Below are positions 22,842 through 30,645 of a DNA stretch of 30,645 bases, piece by piece. Each line of letters starts with the position of its first letter. Position 1 is the stretch's first letter. Under the pieces are notes generated by a model. That model was not told where the DNA came from. It saw nothing but the letters and a program-made list of their open reading frames with translations, and did no database searches. Origin of the DNA: JADHUC01 sp964617665 (lineage in GTDB: Bacteria; Planctomycetota; Planctomycetia; Pirellulales; Pirellulaceae); contig CAZUAH010000113.1 in NCBI GenBank assembly GCA_964617665.1, positions 1-30,645 of the forward strand. Direction: 5' to 3'. A program made the translations under genes and the position numbers.

Positions 22842-23453
22842 TCAACATCGCAACGGCAGTAGTTCCGTCCGGTTCGTATCGAAGACGGCGCAATATCCTT
22901 CGAAAACAGGGGCAATGACTACCAGGCAGCGATCCCAATCTCCCAATCGAATTGGCTCGGCTCCGGACCAGGAGACTTGGCCGCTTGGCGTCATTAGCAG
23001 CCAGCGATGGAAATGCCCCAGGAAGAGAAAACGGTTGGGCACTGCCGCAAAGCTACGAATTGCCTTTTCCGCCGCGTCCGGCGGGCCGTCGTAATACCAT
23101 AGCTGCGATACGTCCCATGGATTGAGCCAGGGCTCGACATGGCTGAAGAAACAGTCATCCAACTCGAGGTGCGGTTGCAGCGTGCTCATGAAATCCAGTA
23201 CCGCTGGATCGACGCGACACCGCACCTCGTCGCTAACGTCGTAGCAGAGACCAGAATCATGGTTGCCCCAGACGCCGATCGCATCGGCCTCTCTGAGCAA
23301 TCGGACTACCCGGCCGATATCCGCATCGCCCATACAGGTCAATGTGTCGCCAAGGACAACGATCTGTTCGACGCGCTGTTGTGCCATCCGTGCTAGTGCG
23401 GCTGCAAGTCGGTCGGCATCATCGTGAATGTCCGTCAATATGCCGATGCGCAC
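22842..23453 (-). CDS. Calcineurin-like metallophosphoesterase
   Basis: This 203-residue protein has the full metal-binding set of the family: D-x-H at Asp8/His10, GDT at 35-37, GNHD at 63-66, His105 in FFSHVEP and GHFH at 146-149. Members hydrolyse phosphomonoesters or diesters with a dinuclear Mn/Fe-type centre; the substrate here is unknown, and the compact size resembles small YfcE-like enzymes. I place the start at GTG 23453 because GGAGG lies 8 nt upstream; the GTG at 23462 would sit directly on that site. It is the first gene of a two-gene minus-strand unit with the PRTase-like protein and is divergent from the sulfatase. Confidence 0.87.
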   Translation of the reverse strand: MRIGILTDIHDDADRLAAALARMAQQRVEQIVVLGDTLTCMGDADIGRVVRLLREADAIGVWGNHDSGLCYDVSDEVRCRVDPAVLDFMSTLQPHLELDDCFFSHVEPWLNPWDVSQLWYYDGPPDAAEKAIRSFAAVPNRFLFLGHFHRWLLMTPSGQVSWSGAEPIRLGDWDRCLVVIAPVFEGYCAVFDTNRTELLPLRC

Positions 23454-23495
23454 GTAGATCACCTCCGGACAACATGATGTGCATCAACGAATGAC

Positions 23496-23535
23496 CACCG
23501 GTGATAGGAGAGCACCATCCAATGGTGTTTCGAAA
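23496..23535. promoter_or_regulatory. Cluster of three dyads upstream of the sulfatase and phosphoesterase genes
   Basis: In the 275-bp divergent region, CACCGGTG (23496-23503), CACCAT-CCA-ATGGTG (23513-23527) and TTTCGAAA (23528-23535) lie within 40 bp. Two share a CACC/GGTG half-site. This could be an operator or overlapping control region for the divergent genes. No firm -35/-10 pair was identified nearby, and nothing else is recognised in 23454-23728. Confidence 0.3.
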
Positions 23536-23728
23536 CGTAGTAGACAATATACTCGATTCTCTTGACGGGCGTCTTCAAGTCGGCCCGAATGGCGGATCTT
23601 TCATCATAACATCCCTCCCGATGTAAATGCGACCCGCAGGCTATTTCACTCTGGCTCGGACGACTAGACTATGGAGGCCACGTCAACAACGGCTGGATGC
23701 TCGAATGACCACAAGAGGTCTTGATTCG

Positions 23729-25450
23729 ATGAAATACAGATGTCTTCTTACAGCAGTCGGCCTTGCTTTGGCAGTGACGCCATTGCTGGCCATTGCCGAA
23801 ATACAAAAGCGGCCCAACATTGTAATACTCTTTGCGGACGATCTCGGGTACTCGGATATCGGATGCTTTGGAGGCGAAATTGAAACGCCCCATCTGGACC
23901 GATTGGCCGCGGGCGGTGTTCGGTTCAGCCAATTCTACAATGCCGGCCGTTGCTGTCCGGCCAGGGCAAGTCTGCTAACCGGTTTGTATCCGCACCAAGC
24001 CGGTGTGGGGATGATGGTCTATCGCAACTGGGGCGAAGGTTACCAGGGGTACCTGAACCAGCGGTGCGTGACCTTTGCCGAGGTGTTGGGTGCCACCGGC
24101 TACCAGACCATGATGACTGGCAAATGGCACACCGGCCATGTGCCGGAATCACGACCCGAGGTGCGCGGGTTCGAGCGTTTCACGGGTGTCTATCTGCACA
24201 TCGACAGCTATTGGAAAGTCCTGCGCAACTGCGACGTCTATCGAGACGGGGAGCTCTTGATTCCGGCGCAGGAAGATCCGGTGAACCCATACCATCCCGA
24301 CCAGGAATTCTACACGACCGATTTCTTCACGGATGCCGCGTTAGACTACGTGGACCAGGCGCTCGAACAGAGGGGCAGTCCGTTCTTGCTGCACGTCTGC
24401 TACAACTCGCCCCATTTTCCGCTCGAAGCGCCCGATGAACTGATCGAGAAGTATCGAGGCCGCTACATGGTCGGTTGGGATGTGCTGCGTCAGGAAAAAC
24501 TAGCACGAATGAAAGAGAAGGGATTGTTGCCGAGGAAACAGCAGTTGCCACAGGTCAAAGGCACAGTCCCGCAAAGGGTGCCCAAACTTCCATTCAGTTT
24601 CTTGGCTGATGGCGATCCGCTGCCCAAATGGAAGGAACTGAGCGCTGACGACAGAGAAGAACTCGACTTCCGTCGAGCCATGTACGCCGCGCAGGTGGAC
24701 CGAATGGACCAGAACATTGGACGTCTCATTCAGCGTCTGGAAGAACGCGGGGTGCTGGACAACACGCTGATCATATTTTTCTCCGATAACGGCTGTTCCG
24801 GGGAATTAGGACTGTTTGGCATGAATTGGCAGAAGTACAAACGCGCCAACTACGCCGAATGGCGGAAGGCAGGTGGTTGGAGTATTTCACAAGGCCAGTG
24901 TTGGGCCGCCTACTCCAACACGCCGCTCAGGAAATACAAGCAATACGTACACGAAGGCGGAATCGCCTCGCCTTTCATCGCCCATTGGCCTCAAGGCATT
25001 CCCCAGGGCGGACGGATCGTCAGCAATCAGGTCTTCCATCTCACCGACATCATGCCGACCCTTTGCGAATTAGCCGGAACGGAATACCCTGACGAGTACA
25101 AGGGAAGGCGGATCACGCCGACTTTCGGCATCAGCATGGTGCCGTATTGGAAGGGCAAAGTTGACAAGCCAGAGAAACGGACTCTGTACTGGCAACACAT
25201 GAACCACTCGGCCGTGCGGGACGGCGACTGGAAACTGGTAACACTGAACGACCGGGATTCGTCTGCCTGGGAATTGTACGATCTGTCCGAAGACCGGAGC
25301 GAAACGGAAAACGTCATCGCTCAGCATCCGGACGTTGTGCAAAAGTTGACAGCCAAATGGCGCAACTGGTCCGAGGATGCAAATGTGTTGCCGTTTCCAG
25401 AAAAGCGCGCAAAGCCCGCGCAGAATCGCCCGCCCGATACGCGGGAGTAA
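23729..25450 (+). CDS. Secreted S1-family sulfatase
   Basis: This 573-residue formylglycine sulfatase hydrolyses sulfate esters, probably on carbohydrates or glycolipids. A signal peptide (core about 6-22) precedes PNIVILFADDLG, whose Asp37/Asp38 are calcium ligands. CCPARASLLTG at 75-85 is the C-x-P-x-R modification motif, with Cys75 as the residue converted to formylglycine. TGKWHTGH (Lys132, His134), NSPHFP (His229) and FFSDNG (Asp353, Asn354) complete the active site. The maturation enzyme is not in the window. ATG 23729 is preceded by AGAGGT at about 9 nt; the longer frame to 23627 lacks a site and would bury the leader. The ceramidase-like gene starts 30 bp downstream, so the two are likely an operon. 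Confidence 0.93.
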   Translation: MKYRCLLTAVGLALAVTPLLAIAEIQKRPNIVILFADDLGYSDIGCFGGEIETPHLDRLAAGGVRFSQFYNAGRCCPARASLLTGLYPHQAGVGMMVYRNWGEGYQGYLNQRCVTFAEVLGATGYQTMMTGKWHTGHVPESRPEVRGFERFTGVYLHIDSYWKVLRNCDVYRDGELLIPAQEDPVNPYHPDQEFYTTDFFTDAALDYVDQALEQRGSPFLLHVCYNSPHFPLEAPDELIEKYRGRYMVGWDVLRQEKLARMKEKGLLPRKQQLPQVKGTVPQRVPKLPFSFLADGDPLPKWKELSADDREELDFRRAMYAAQVDRMDQNIGRLIQRLEERGVLDNTLIIFFSDNGCSGELGLFGMNWQKYKRANYAEWRKAGGWSISQGQCWAAYSNTPLRKYKQYVHEGGIASPFIAHWPQGIPQGGRIVSNQVFHLTDIMPTLCELAGTEYPDEYKGRRITPTFGISMVPYWKGKVDKPEKRTLYWQHMNHSAVRDGDWKLVTLNDRDSSAWELYDLSEDRSETENVIAQHPDVVQKLTAKWRNWSEDANVLPFPEKRAKPAQNRPPDTRE

Positions 25451-25480
25451 CAGCCTTCACGCCACACAAGGGAATCTACA

Positions 25481-27610
25481 ATGAATCACCTCCCCGATCG
25501 TCGTGAGTTTCTTCGTCGAGCATCCGTTGGCACGTTGTGTTGTCTAATCGGCGTCCTGTCGACGGTATCCGTTCAGGCCGCCGAGACGGCCCCAGGCAAG
25601 ACGCTTCGCGCGGGTACGGCGTGTGTCGACATTACGCCGCAGAAATTCCCCGTGCTGGTTTGTGGCGGATTCTTGAGCCGATCAGCCAATGGCGTCAATG
25701 ATCCGGTCTCTGCGCGTTGTCTGGTACTGGACGACGGAACTAAGAAACTGGTCTTGTTGGTCGCGGACATCATTGCAATTCGCTACGAGATGCAGGAAGA
25801 GGTGAAAGAGGCGGCGTCAAAGGCTACTGGCATACCGACCGAAAACATGATGATCTCAGCGACCCACACACACTCCGGTGGATCTGTCATTAGCGGACTT
25901 GGTACCAAGGCTGATCCCGAATACACGAAGTACGTACCGGGCAGACTGGTCGAGTGCATTCAGAAGGCCGCTGCAAACCTTCAACCAGCCAGGATCGGAT
26001 GGTCATCCGAAGACCATCCCGAAGGCACCTACTGCCGCCGGTTCATCCGACGTCCCGATTGCATCGGCGTCGACCCGACGGGCCGGCGAACGATTCGGGC
26101 GATGATGCACCCGGGCTATCAGAATCCCCAGTACATCGGTCCGTGCGGCCCATCCGACCCGGAAGTTTCCGTTCTGGCCGTGCAAGGACTGGACGGAACG
26201 CCTATGGCGCTGTTGGCCAATTATTCGATGCACTACTTCGGAGCCGGTCCGATCTCAGCCGATTACTACGGCGATTTTGTGCGGATCGTCTCGAAGCGAT
26301 TGGCCGACGGCGACGATTCCTTCGTCGCCATGATGTCGCACGGCACCAGCGGCGACCAGCAATGGCAGGACTACGCGAGTCCCCGCAAGTCCATCTCACG
26401 TCTTGACTATGCCACCGGCGTTGCCGATGCCGCTTTGCGGGCTTACGAGAGGATCGAATGCCACGATTCGGTGCCGATCGCCATGGCCGAGCGCCGATTG
26501 ACGGTCAAGCTCGAGCAACCAGACGAAGCACTTGTGACATGGGCCGAGGAGATGTATGCCGAGATGGGAGATCGGGATCCTCGAACGCAATCCGAGGTCT
26601 ATGCCCGCGAGATCGTCCTTCTCAAGGAAATGGATCAAAAAGAGACGAAGCTACAGGTCATCCGAATCGGCGAGTTGGGCATTGCGACTTTTCCGGCCGA
26701 GGTTTACGCCATCACGGGCCTGAAACTCAAGCTGCAATGTCCGCTGGACGCCATGTTCAACATCGAGCTGGCCAACGGTTCGATCGGATATATCCCGCCA
26801 CCCGAATTGCGCCCACTGGGCGGCTACAACACGTGGCCCGCAAGACACACGTCGACACAAGACGACATCGAGCCAATCATGGTCGATTCGCTGTTGGAGA
26901 TGTTCGAGGAAGTGACGGGCCGGCAACGTCGCAAGATCGTCCTTTCGCAAGGATCGTTTGCCCAACAGATTCTTGCACAGAAGCCGGTCGCGTATTGGCG
27001 TTTGGGCGAAATCGAAGGGACGCGAGCGTTCGACGGATCGGGCAATGATAATCATGGCGTTTACGAGACAGGTTACGCTTTCTACCTAGATGGCCCGGAG
27101 CGCGACGACTTGCGCACGGACGGCGAGAAGCCTCGGGCCGTGCAGTTCGTCGGTGGGCGGATGAAATCGCAGATTGACGTCGGCAGCGATTACACGGTCG
27201 AGATGTTCTTCTGGAATGGTCTGCCCGATGACAACCGCCCGGTGACGGGCTACCTGTTCTCTCTGGGACCCGATGGCGATGAGAGCTGTCCCGGCGAGCA
27301 CCTGGGAATCAGCGGAACGGCTTACGAAGGCGACGCTCCCGGACGATTGTTCTTCTTCAACGGCAACGAGAAGAACGAAGCAATATCAGGCGGGCCGGTC
27401 ATCGAACCGAAGACCTGGAACTACGTCCGCTTGGTTCGTCGAGGCGAAGAGGTAGCCGTTTACTTAAACGAAAACGCTAAGCCCATCATCTCCGGCAAGG
27501 TCTCGGTAACACGACCCGACGGTTGTATAGACGTCTTCGTAGGCGGCCGCTCCGACAACTTCGCGAACCTCGAAGGCCGCATGGCCGAGGTGGCCATCTA
27601 CGGAGGGTAG
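25481..27610 (+). CDS. Exported neutral-ceramidase-like protein with C-terminal LamG domain
   Basis: This is a 709-residue protein. It has a twin-arginine-type leader (DRREFLRR at 6-13, then a hydrophobic stretch to about 34), suggesting export in a folded, metal-loaded state. Residues about 40-485 match the neutral/alkaline ceramidase N-terminal domain: ATHTHSGG (His129, His131), MHYFG (His251), HGTSGDQQW with a candidate nucleophile Ser290, PAEV (Glu407) and GSIGYIPP (Tyr437). These correspond to the zinc ligands and nucleophile of the Pseudomonas enzyme as I recall them. From about 497, PVAYWRLGE begins a concanavalin/LamG-type domain. AAGGGA precedes ATG 25481 by about 7 nt. Ceramide hydrolysis is plausible, but many planctomycete members have no known substrate. 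It follows the sulfatase by 30 bp. Confidence 0.85.
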   Translation: MNHLPDRREFLRRASVGTLCCLIGVLSTVSVQAAETAPGKTLRAGTACVDITPQKFPVLVCGGFLSRSANGVNDPVSARCLVLDDGTKKLVLLVADIIAIRYEMQEEVKEAASKATGIPTENMMISATHTHSGGSVISGLGTKADPEYTKYVPGRLVECIQKAAANLQPARIGWSSEDHPEGTYCRRFIRRPDCIGVDPTGRRTIRAMMHPGYQNPQYIGPCGPSDPEVSVLAVQGLDGTPMALLANYSMHYFGAGPISADYYGDFVRIVSKRLADGDDSFVAMMSHGTSGDQQWQDYASPRKSISRLDYATGVADAALRAYERIECHDSVPIAMAERRLTVKLEQPDEALVTWAEEMYAEMGDRDPRTQSEVYAREIVLLKEMDQKETKLQVIRIGELGIATFPAEVYAITGLKLKLQCPLDAMFNIELANGSIGYIPPPELRPLGGYNTWPARHTSTQDDIEPIMVDSLLEMFEEVTGRQRRKIVLSQGSFAQQILAQKPVAYWRLGEIEGTRAFDGSGNDNHGVYETGYAFYLDGPERDDLRTDGEKPRAVQFVGGRMKSQIDVGSDYTVEMFFWNGLPDDNRPVTGYLFSLGPDGDESCPGEHLGISGTAYEGDAPGRLFFFNGNEKNEAISGGPVIEPKTWNYVRLVRRGEEVAVYLNENAKPIISGKVSVTRPDGCIDVFVGGRSDNFANLEGRMAEVAIYGG

Positions 27611-27634
27611 GGATCGCGGCCGAGATTGATCTTT

Positions 27635-27703
27635 CGTTTAACGGCAAGCCGAAGGCGACTGCGCGCGCTGACAACACCGTCGCCTTCGGCTTGCCGTTAA
27701 ACG
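27635..27703. repeat. Perfect 25-bp inverted repeat between convergent genes
   Basis: The 25 bases at 27635-27659 are exactly complementary, inverted, to 27679-27703, with a 19-nt loop (27660-27678) containing a GCGCGCGC run. The arms include GGCAAGCCGAAGGCGAC and its complement. The element lies in the 108-bp gap between two convergent genes and could end transcription in both directions; it ends without a strong T-run. The long perfect arms, exceeding a normal terminator, also suggest a REP/MITE-like mobile palindrome. Confidence 0.8.
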
Positions 27704-27718
27704 CGCAGACGCATACCA

Positions 27719-30645
27719 TCAATCGCCGATCTTGAGTCCTTTCACCTCGCCTTTGTCCGTGGCCAGGATAGCCAGTGCACCTGCCGGCGTCTGAAGCGCC
27801 CGGATGTGCGTTGGCTGGCCGGTTACCTTGCCGAGGCGGATGAGCGTGCCGTGTTGGTCCAACGCGGCGACGGTCCCGTTCTCGCAACCAACCACGATCC
27901 AAGGAAGCTGCTCGCCCGACGGAACGACGCATCGTACAGAAACGGGCGGGCTGTGCAGCCGTGTGGACCAGACTTTCTGGCATTCGTTGCTTAGGGCGAC
28001 GACCAGCCCTTCGGAGATGCCGACGACGATCTCTTTCTTGCCGTCGCCGTTCAGGTCGGCCACGTCCATGTCGCGCATTTGGGCGCGCGGGGTGTTTCTG
28101 GCACCCGGACCGAACTGAGCGTTGTGGAGCGGTCGTCCTTCTTCCGAATACACGGTCACTCGATTCCAAGTCCCGTTGATGGTCGTTGCGACCTCGCGCT
28201 TGCCGTCGCCATCAAGGTCTTCACGAAAAAGACCAGTGCGATTCTGAGCCGTCCACCCGCCGACGTACGAGTGTCCGCTTGTGACTCCCGAGTACCCGCT
28301 ACCGGCGCGAGCCATAGTCTTGCTATTGACGATTGCCAAGTGGTCGTTGCCATTCGGCCACCGGGAAATGAGCAAGTTCCTGCTTCCGTCCCGAGCTGCT
28401 ACGAGCGAGAACATCCGGCCCGGTCCCCAGAAGACAGGCGTGCGCTTCACCAGCGTCCCGGTTTCGTCCAGAATCTCCAGCGTGCAGGCACTCCCGACGA
28501 AACATCGGGGCTTCCCCTCGTCAAAGACGCCGGTGAACAGCCCGTGGACGCCTTCGTGACCCGGCGCGCTCTTGAACCAATAGGTCTTGGCTGCTTGGTA
28601 CACGGCGGGATCCATCTCCGAAGTGAATTCCCATTTGCGCCCGCCATTGTCATCGAAGGCGATGACCTTTTCGTCCACGCAGCCAGCCAGAAGCAACTCT
28701 TGCTCGTCCCACCAGCGGAGGACGCGGATCCTCCCGTCCGTTTGCAGTTGCCGGATTTCTCTGCCTTCAAGGGTCAGAAGATGGATGTTGCTGCCTTCGG
28801 CGATGGCGATTTGCGTTTCGTTGACGGCAGGGACTGTAATCATGTCCGCCACTTTGCCGCCGACTTGGGCCGTCATCACCACCGGCAACTCAGGTGCATT
28901 CGGCGCGGTTCGTTGACCGGCAGATGCCAATGCCTCAGCGCGCAGCTTCTGTCCCTCCGCCAACAAACGCTTGAGAGCGGCCAGTGTTCCCACGTGAGCT
29001 TCCTTGTCTGGCGTGGCGCCGGTCAGGATGTGTCGCCCCTTGGGCATTTCAATGATACTGATTCCGTTCACATGCCGAGCCTTCGCCGTTTCGCTCTCCA
29101 CCCGCAGATTGTCTGCTGACTTCAGGCCCAGCATTAGAGTCGTTTGCTTTGATGCGACGACGTTCACGACGCCGCTGGCAAAGTCCCAGTCGATGTCGAC
29201 GGGAGCGTCGGACATCGCAAACTTCTCTTCGATTCCCGCGCTTAGGAACGCGTGCCCATACAAATGATCTTCGGCCAGTATTACCAGTTTTCCATTCGTC
29301 TTCCCATATTCCCCGACTACCGCCAGAGCTGCCTGCGGCAGCGCAAGCGTTGCGGCATTGTCGGCCACCCGGTTGCAGGTTAACGGGTTCGGCGAATCGG
29401 AATCGGACTGTCCGATCAAGTAGAAGGCGATTCGATGATTGCCCTTCTGAACCGCGCCGTTCCATGCCATTGTTACGACACCGCGTCCACGAACCTCTTG
29501 AACGTCACAGGATCGCAACTCGAAACCTGCGGAGGGTATGCGGATTGCCTGTTGCTTCTGGTCCCAGACGCCACCGGTCACCTGCCAAGTAGTCTTCGCC
29601 TTCATGTTCTGGCTGTCTGTTCTGAAGGTGAGGTCGTCCGCCACCAGAGCATACTTGCCGGTCCGCTGGGACAGCGTGCGTCGCCAGTTGCAGAAGGCCG
29701 CATTCGGCACTTCGCCCACGGCGGTTGCAGTCGGGCCGACTACGTCGGCGTACCGGAGGGCCGAGTTCATGGCAACGGCGGGTTCGACCATTCCATCAGC
29801 GCTAGTGAGTACCTGATTGTGATACCCCTGCAAGACCGTTCGACCAGCCAGTCGCAGCTCGAGAATATCGAAAGTGTGATAGGGATTGCGCGAGGCACCG
29901 TTAAAGCCGTCCAACAGGATGTAGTCCCCGGCCCCGTCAGACGCACTGCGGTAGCTGCCAAAGTAGAAGGACTGGTCGAAAGGCAAGCTGCTTCCGCGAG
30001 AGCCCCAGGCGGGCTCGGGCAAACGGTGGATACTCCATCGACCCACCAAGTCGTCAGGCAATTTGGGCTCGAGCGTTTCATCAGGCCAGAACGATTGACC
30101 AAGCCGGAAGATACTTGTGTCCACTCCCGTACGCTCGCGGTACGTAATCCAGCGTCCGTCGCCCGTTATGTAGGTCGCTTTGTTCAAATAGCCCATGGAG
30201 GCCGAGTTCAATGCCCAGTCGGGAACTCGCCCAGAGACCAACGTCTCCTGGCCGCGCAGCAACTCATCCAGTACACCATTCTCCAACGGCTTCCGGTCCC
30301 CGGTTAGCGCCATGTACGTGAACACGGGAGCGATGCCGGTGTTGTACCAGAATAGATTGTCGCTCTCGCCGGCGACCCAGGCATGTTCGTGCAATGAATG
30401 GAAGGCCAGTTCGCCGCCCCGAACGCATTGAGCCCAGACGGGGTTGGGATAGTACTTGTCGAAGTACCGTCCAAGACAATACAACGAAATCGCCGACCAT
30501 TGTCCGTGCCGGGAACTGACGGCGCCCCGTGGCTTGGTGAGTCCGTAGACTCCCTCGTTCTTTCGATGGTTCAGTTGTCTGGCAAAGGCATTCGTGATCT
30601 TCAGCCGCTCCTCGTCGGTGAACGCGGGACTCTCTTCGATAAGAT
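27719..30645 (-). CDS. Large exported-type protein: lyase-like toroid with C-terminal FG-GAP propeller (5' end cut off)
   Basis: The frame stays open to the last base of the window, so the N terminus and any leader lie outside; about 975 codons are visible. The first part (to about residue 400) has alpha-helical toroid patterns (SLYCLGRYFDKYY, GELAFHSLHEHAWVAGESDN) and a following beta-sandwich (GDYILLDGFNG), resembling heparinase/alginate-lyase-like polysaccharide lyases. The C-terminal part has FG-GAP/VCBS-type calcium loops, FREDLDGDGKREVATT and VADLNGDGKKEIVVG, as in beta-propellers of cell-surface or secreted proteins. TTG at 30484 is an internal codon, not the likely start. The substrate and catalytic residues cannot be assigned. 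It faces the ceramidase-like gene across the inverted repeat. Confidence 0.72.
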   Translation of the reverse strand, partial: LIEESPAFTDEERLKITNAFARQLNHRKNEGVYGLTKPRGAVSSRHGQWSAISLYCLGRYFDKYYPNPVWAQCVRGGELAFHSLHEHAWVAGESDNLFWYNTGIAPVFTYMALTGDRKPLENGVLDELLRGQETLVSGRVPDWALNSASMGYLNKATYITGDGRWITYRERTGVDTSIFRLGQSFWPDETLEPKLPDDLVGRWSIHRLPEPAWGSRGSSLPFDQSFYFGSYRSASDGAGDYILLDGFNGASRNPYHTFDILELRLAGRTVLQGYHNQVLTSADGMVEPAVAMNSALRYADVVGPTATAVGEVPNAAFCNWRRTLSQRTGKYALVADDLTFRTDSQNMKAKTTWQVTGGVWDQKQQAIRIPSAGFELRSCDVQEVRGRGVVTMAWNGAVQKGNHRIAFYLIGQSDSDSPNPLTCNRVADNAATLALPQAALAVVGEYGKTNGKLVILAEDHLYGHAFLSAGIEEKFAMSDAPVDIDWDFASGVVNVVASKQTTLMLGLKSADNLRVESETAKARHVNGISIIEMPKGRHILTGATPDKEAHVGTLAALKRLLAEGQKLRAEALASAGQRTAPNAPELPVVMTAQVGGKVADMITVPAVNETQIAIAEGSNIHLLTLEGREIRQLQTDGRIRVLRWWDEQELLLAGCVDEKVIAFDDNGGRKWEFTSEMDPAVYQAAKTYWFKSAPGHEGVHGLFTGVFDEGKPRCFVGSACTLEILDETGTLVKRTPVFWGPGRMFSLVAARDGSRNLLISRWPNGNDHLAIVNSKTMARAGSGYSGVTSGHSYVGGWTAQNRTGLFREDLDGDGKREVATTINGTWNRVTVYSEEGRPLHNAQFGPGARNTPRAQMRDMDVADLNGDGKKEIVVGISEGLVVALSNECQKVWSTRLHSPPVSVRCVVPSGEQLPWIVVGCENGTVAALDQHGTLIRLGKVTGQPTHIRALQTPAGALAILATDKGEVKGLKIGD

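Noticed and set aside
27523..27735. Small plus-strand frame over the inverted repeat
   Set aside because: It overlaps the ceramidase-like gene's end and its middle is simply the repeat translated.
28079..29119. Plus-strand open frame of 346 codons within the toroid/FG-GAP gene
   Set aside because: It is antisense to the FG-GAP motifs, which explain the sequence better.
1..30645. CRISPR arrays, tRNA, rRNA or a complete insertion sequence
   Set aside because: No direct-repeat array, cloverleaf, ribosomal motif or transposase was seen by eye; weak tRNAs could be missed without a computational scan.

Overview
The window looks like a piece of a planctomycete chromosome, probably from a Pirellulales-like heterotroph. 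This is an inference from content, not from a marker gene. The support is moderately high GC, dense secreted enzymes for complex glycans (sulfatase, GH92 mannosidase, Asp-box propellers, beta-helix protein, lyase-like toroid), twin-arginine-type leaders on an oxidoreductase and a ceramidase-like protein, and a membrane protein with the 'YSLRAMLISVSLL' type of segment common in planctomycetes. No rRNA, tRNA, CRISPR array or complete insertion sequence was seen.

Layout. 1-402: the tail of a cut-off ORF, then an intergenic stretch rich in hairpins. 403-4426 (minus): a tight four-gene operon in the order HpcH/HpaI-type aldolase, Gfo/Idh/MocA oxidoreductase, SDR, class III (GSA-like) aminotransferase. 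It has a TATAAT-like box upstream and one ATGA start/stop overlap. 4526-5986 (minus): a secreted GH32/GH43-like propeller protein. 6118-6539 (minus): a HicA/HicB toxin-antitoxin pair. 6616-8973 (minus): a secreted GH92 alpha-mannosidase, divergent from a 712-residue membrane protein (9171-11309, plus). 11334-14098 (minus): a secreted DJ-1/PfpI protein behind an esterase fused to an Asp-box propeller. The fusion gene starts only 24 bp from a divergent second Asp-box protein (14123-16051, plus). 16248-18176 (plus): thymidine kinase and a concentrative nucleoside transporter. 18193-22094 (minus): a FAD-dependent oxidoreductase followed by a beta-helix protein. 22179-23453 (minus): a metallophosphoesterase and a phosphoribosyltransferase-like protein. 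23729-27610 (plus): a sulfatase followed by a neutral-ceramidase-like/LamG protein. 27635-27703: a perfect 25-bp inverted repeat. 27719-30645 (minus): a large toroid/FG-GAP protein whose start lies outside the window.

How it fits together. Most genes encode exported enzymes for decorated glycans or glycolipids: mannosidase, sialidase-fold propellers, esterase, sulfatase, ceramidase-like amidase and a lyase-like toroid. Two cytosolic modules accompany them. The first is the aldolase/dehydrogenase/SDR/aminotransferase operon, whose SDR resembles the PtmA-type enzymes of nonulosonic-acid gene clusters; it may make or rework an amino-deoxy sugar acid. The second is a nucleoside uptake and phosphorylation pair, whose transporter appears to differ from the family at two nucleoside-binding positions. 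No single established system explains the whole window. The best candidates for undescribed biology are the sulfatase/ceramidase-like pair, the esterase/Asp-box fusion with its compact divergent arrangement, the four-gene operon, and the PRTase/metallophosphoesterase pair.
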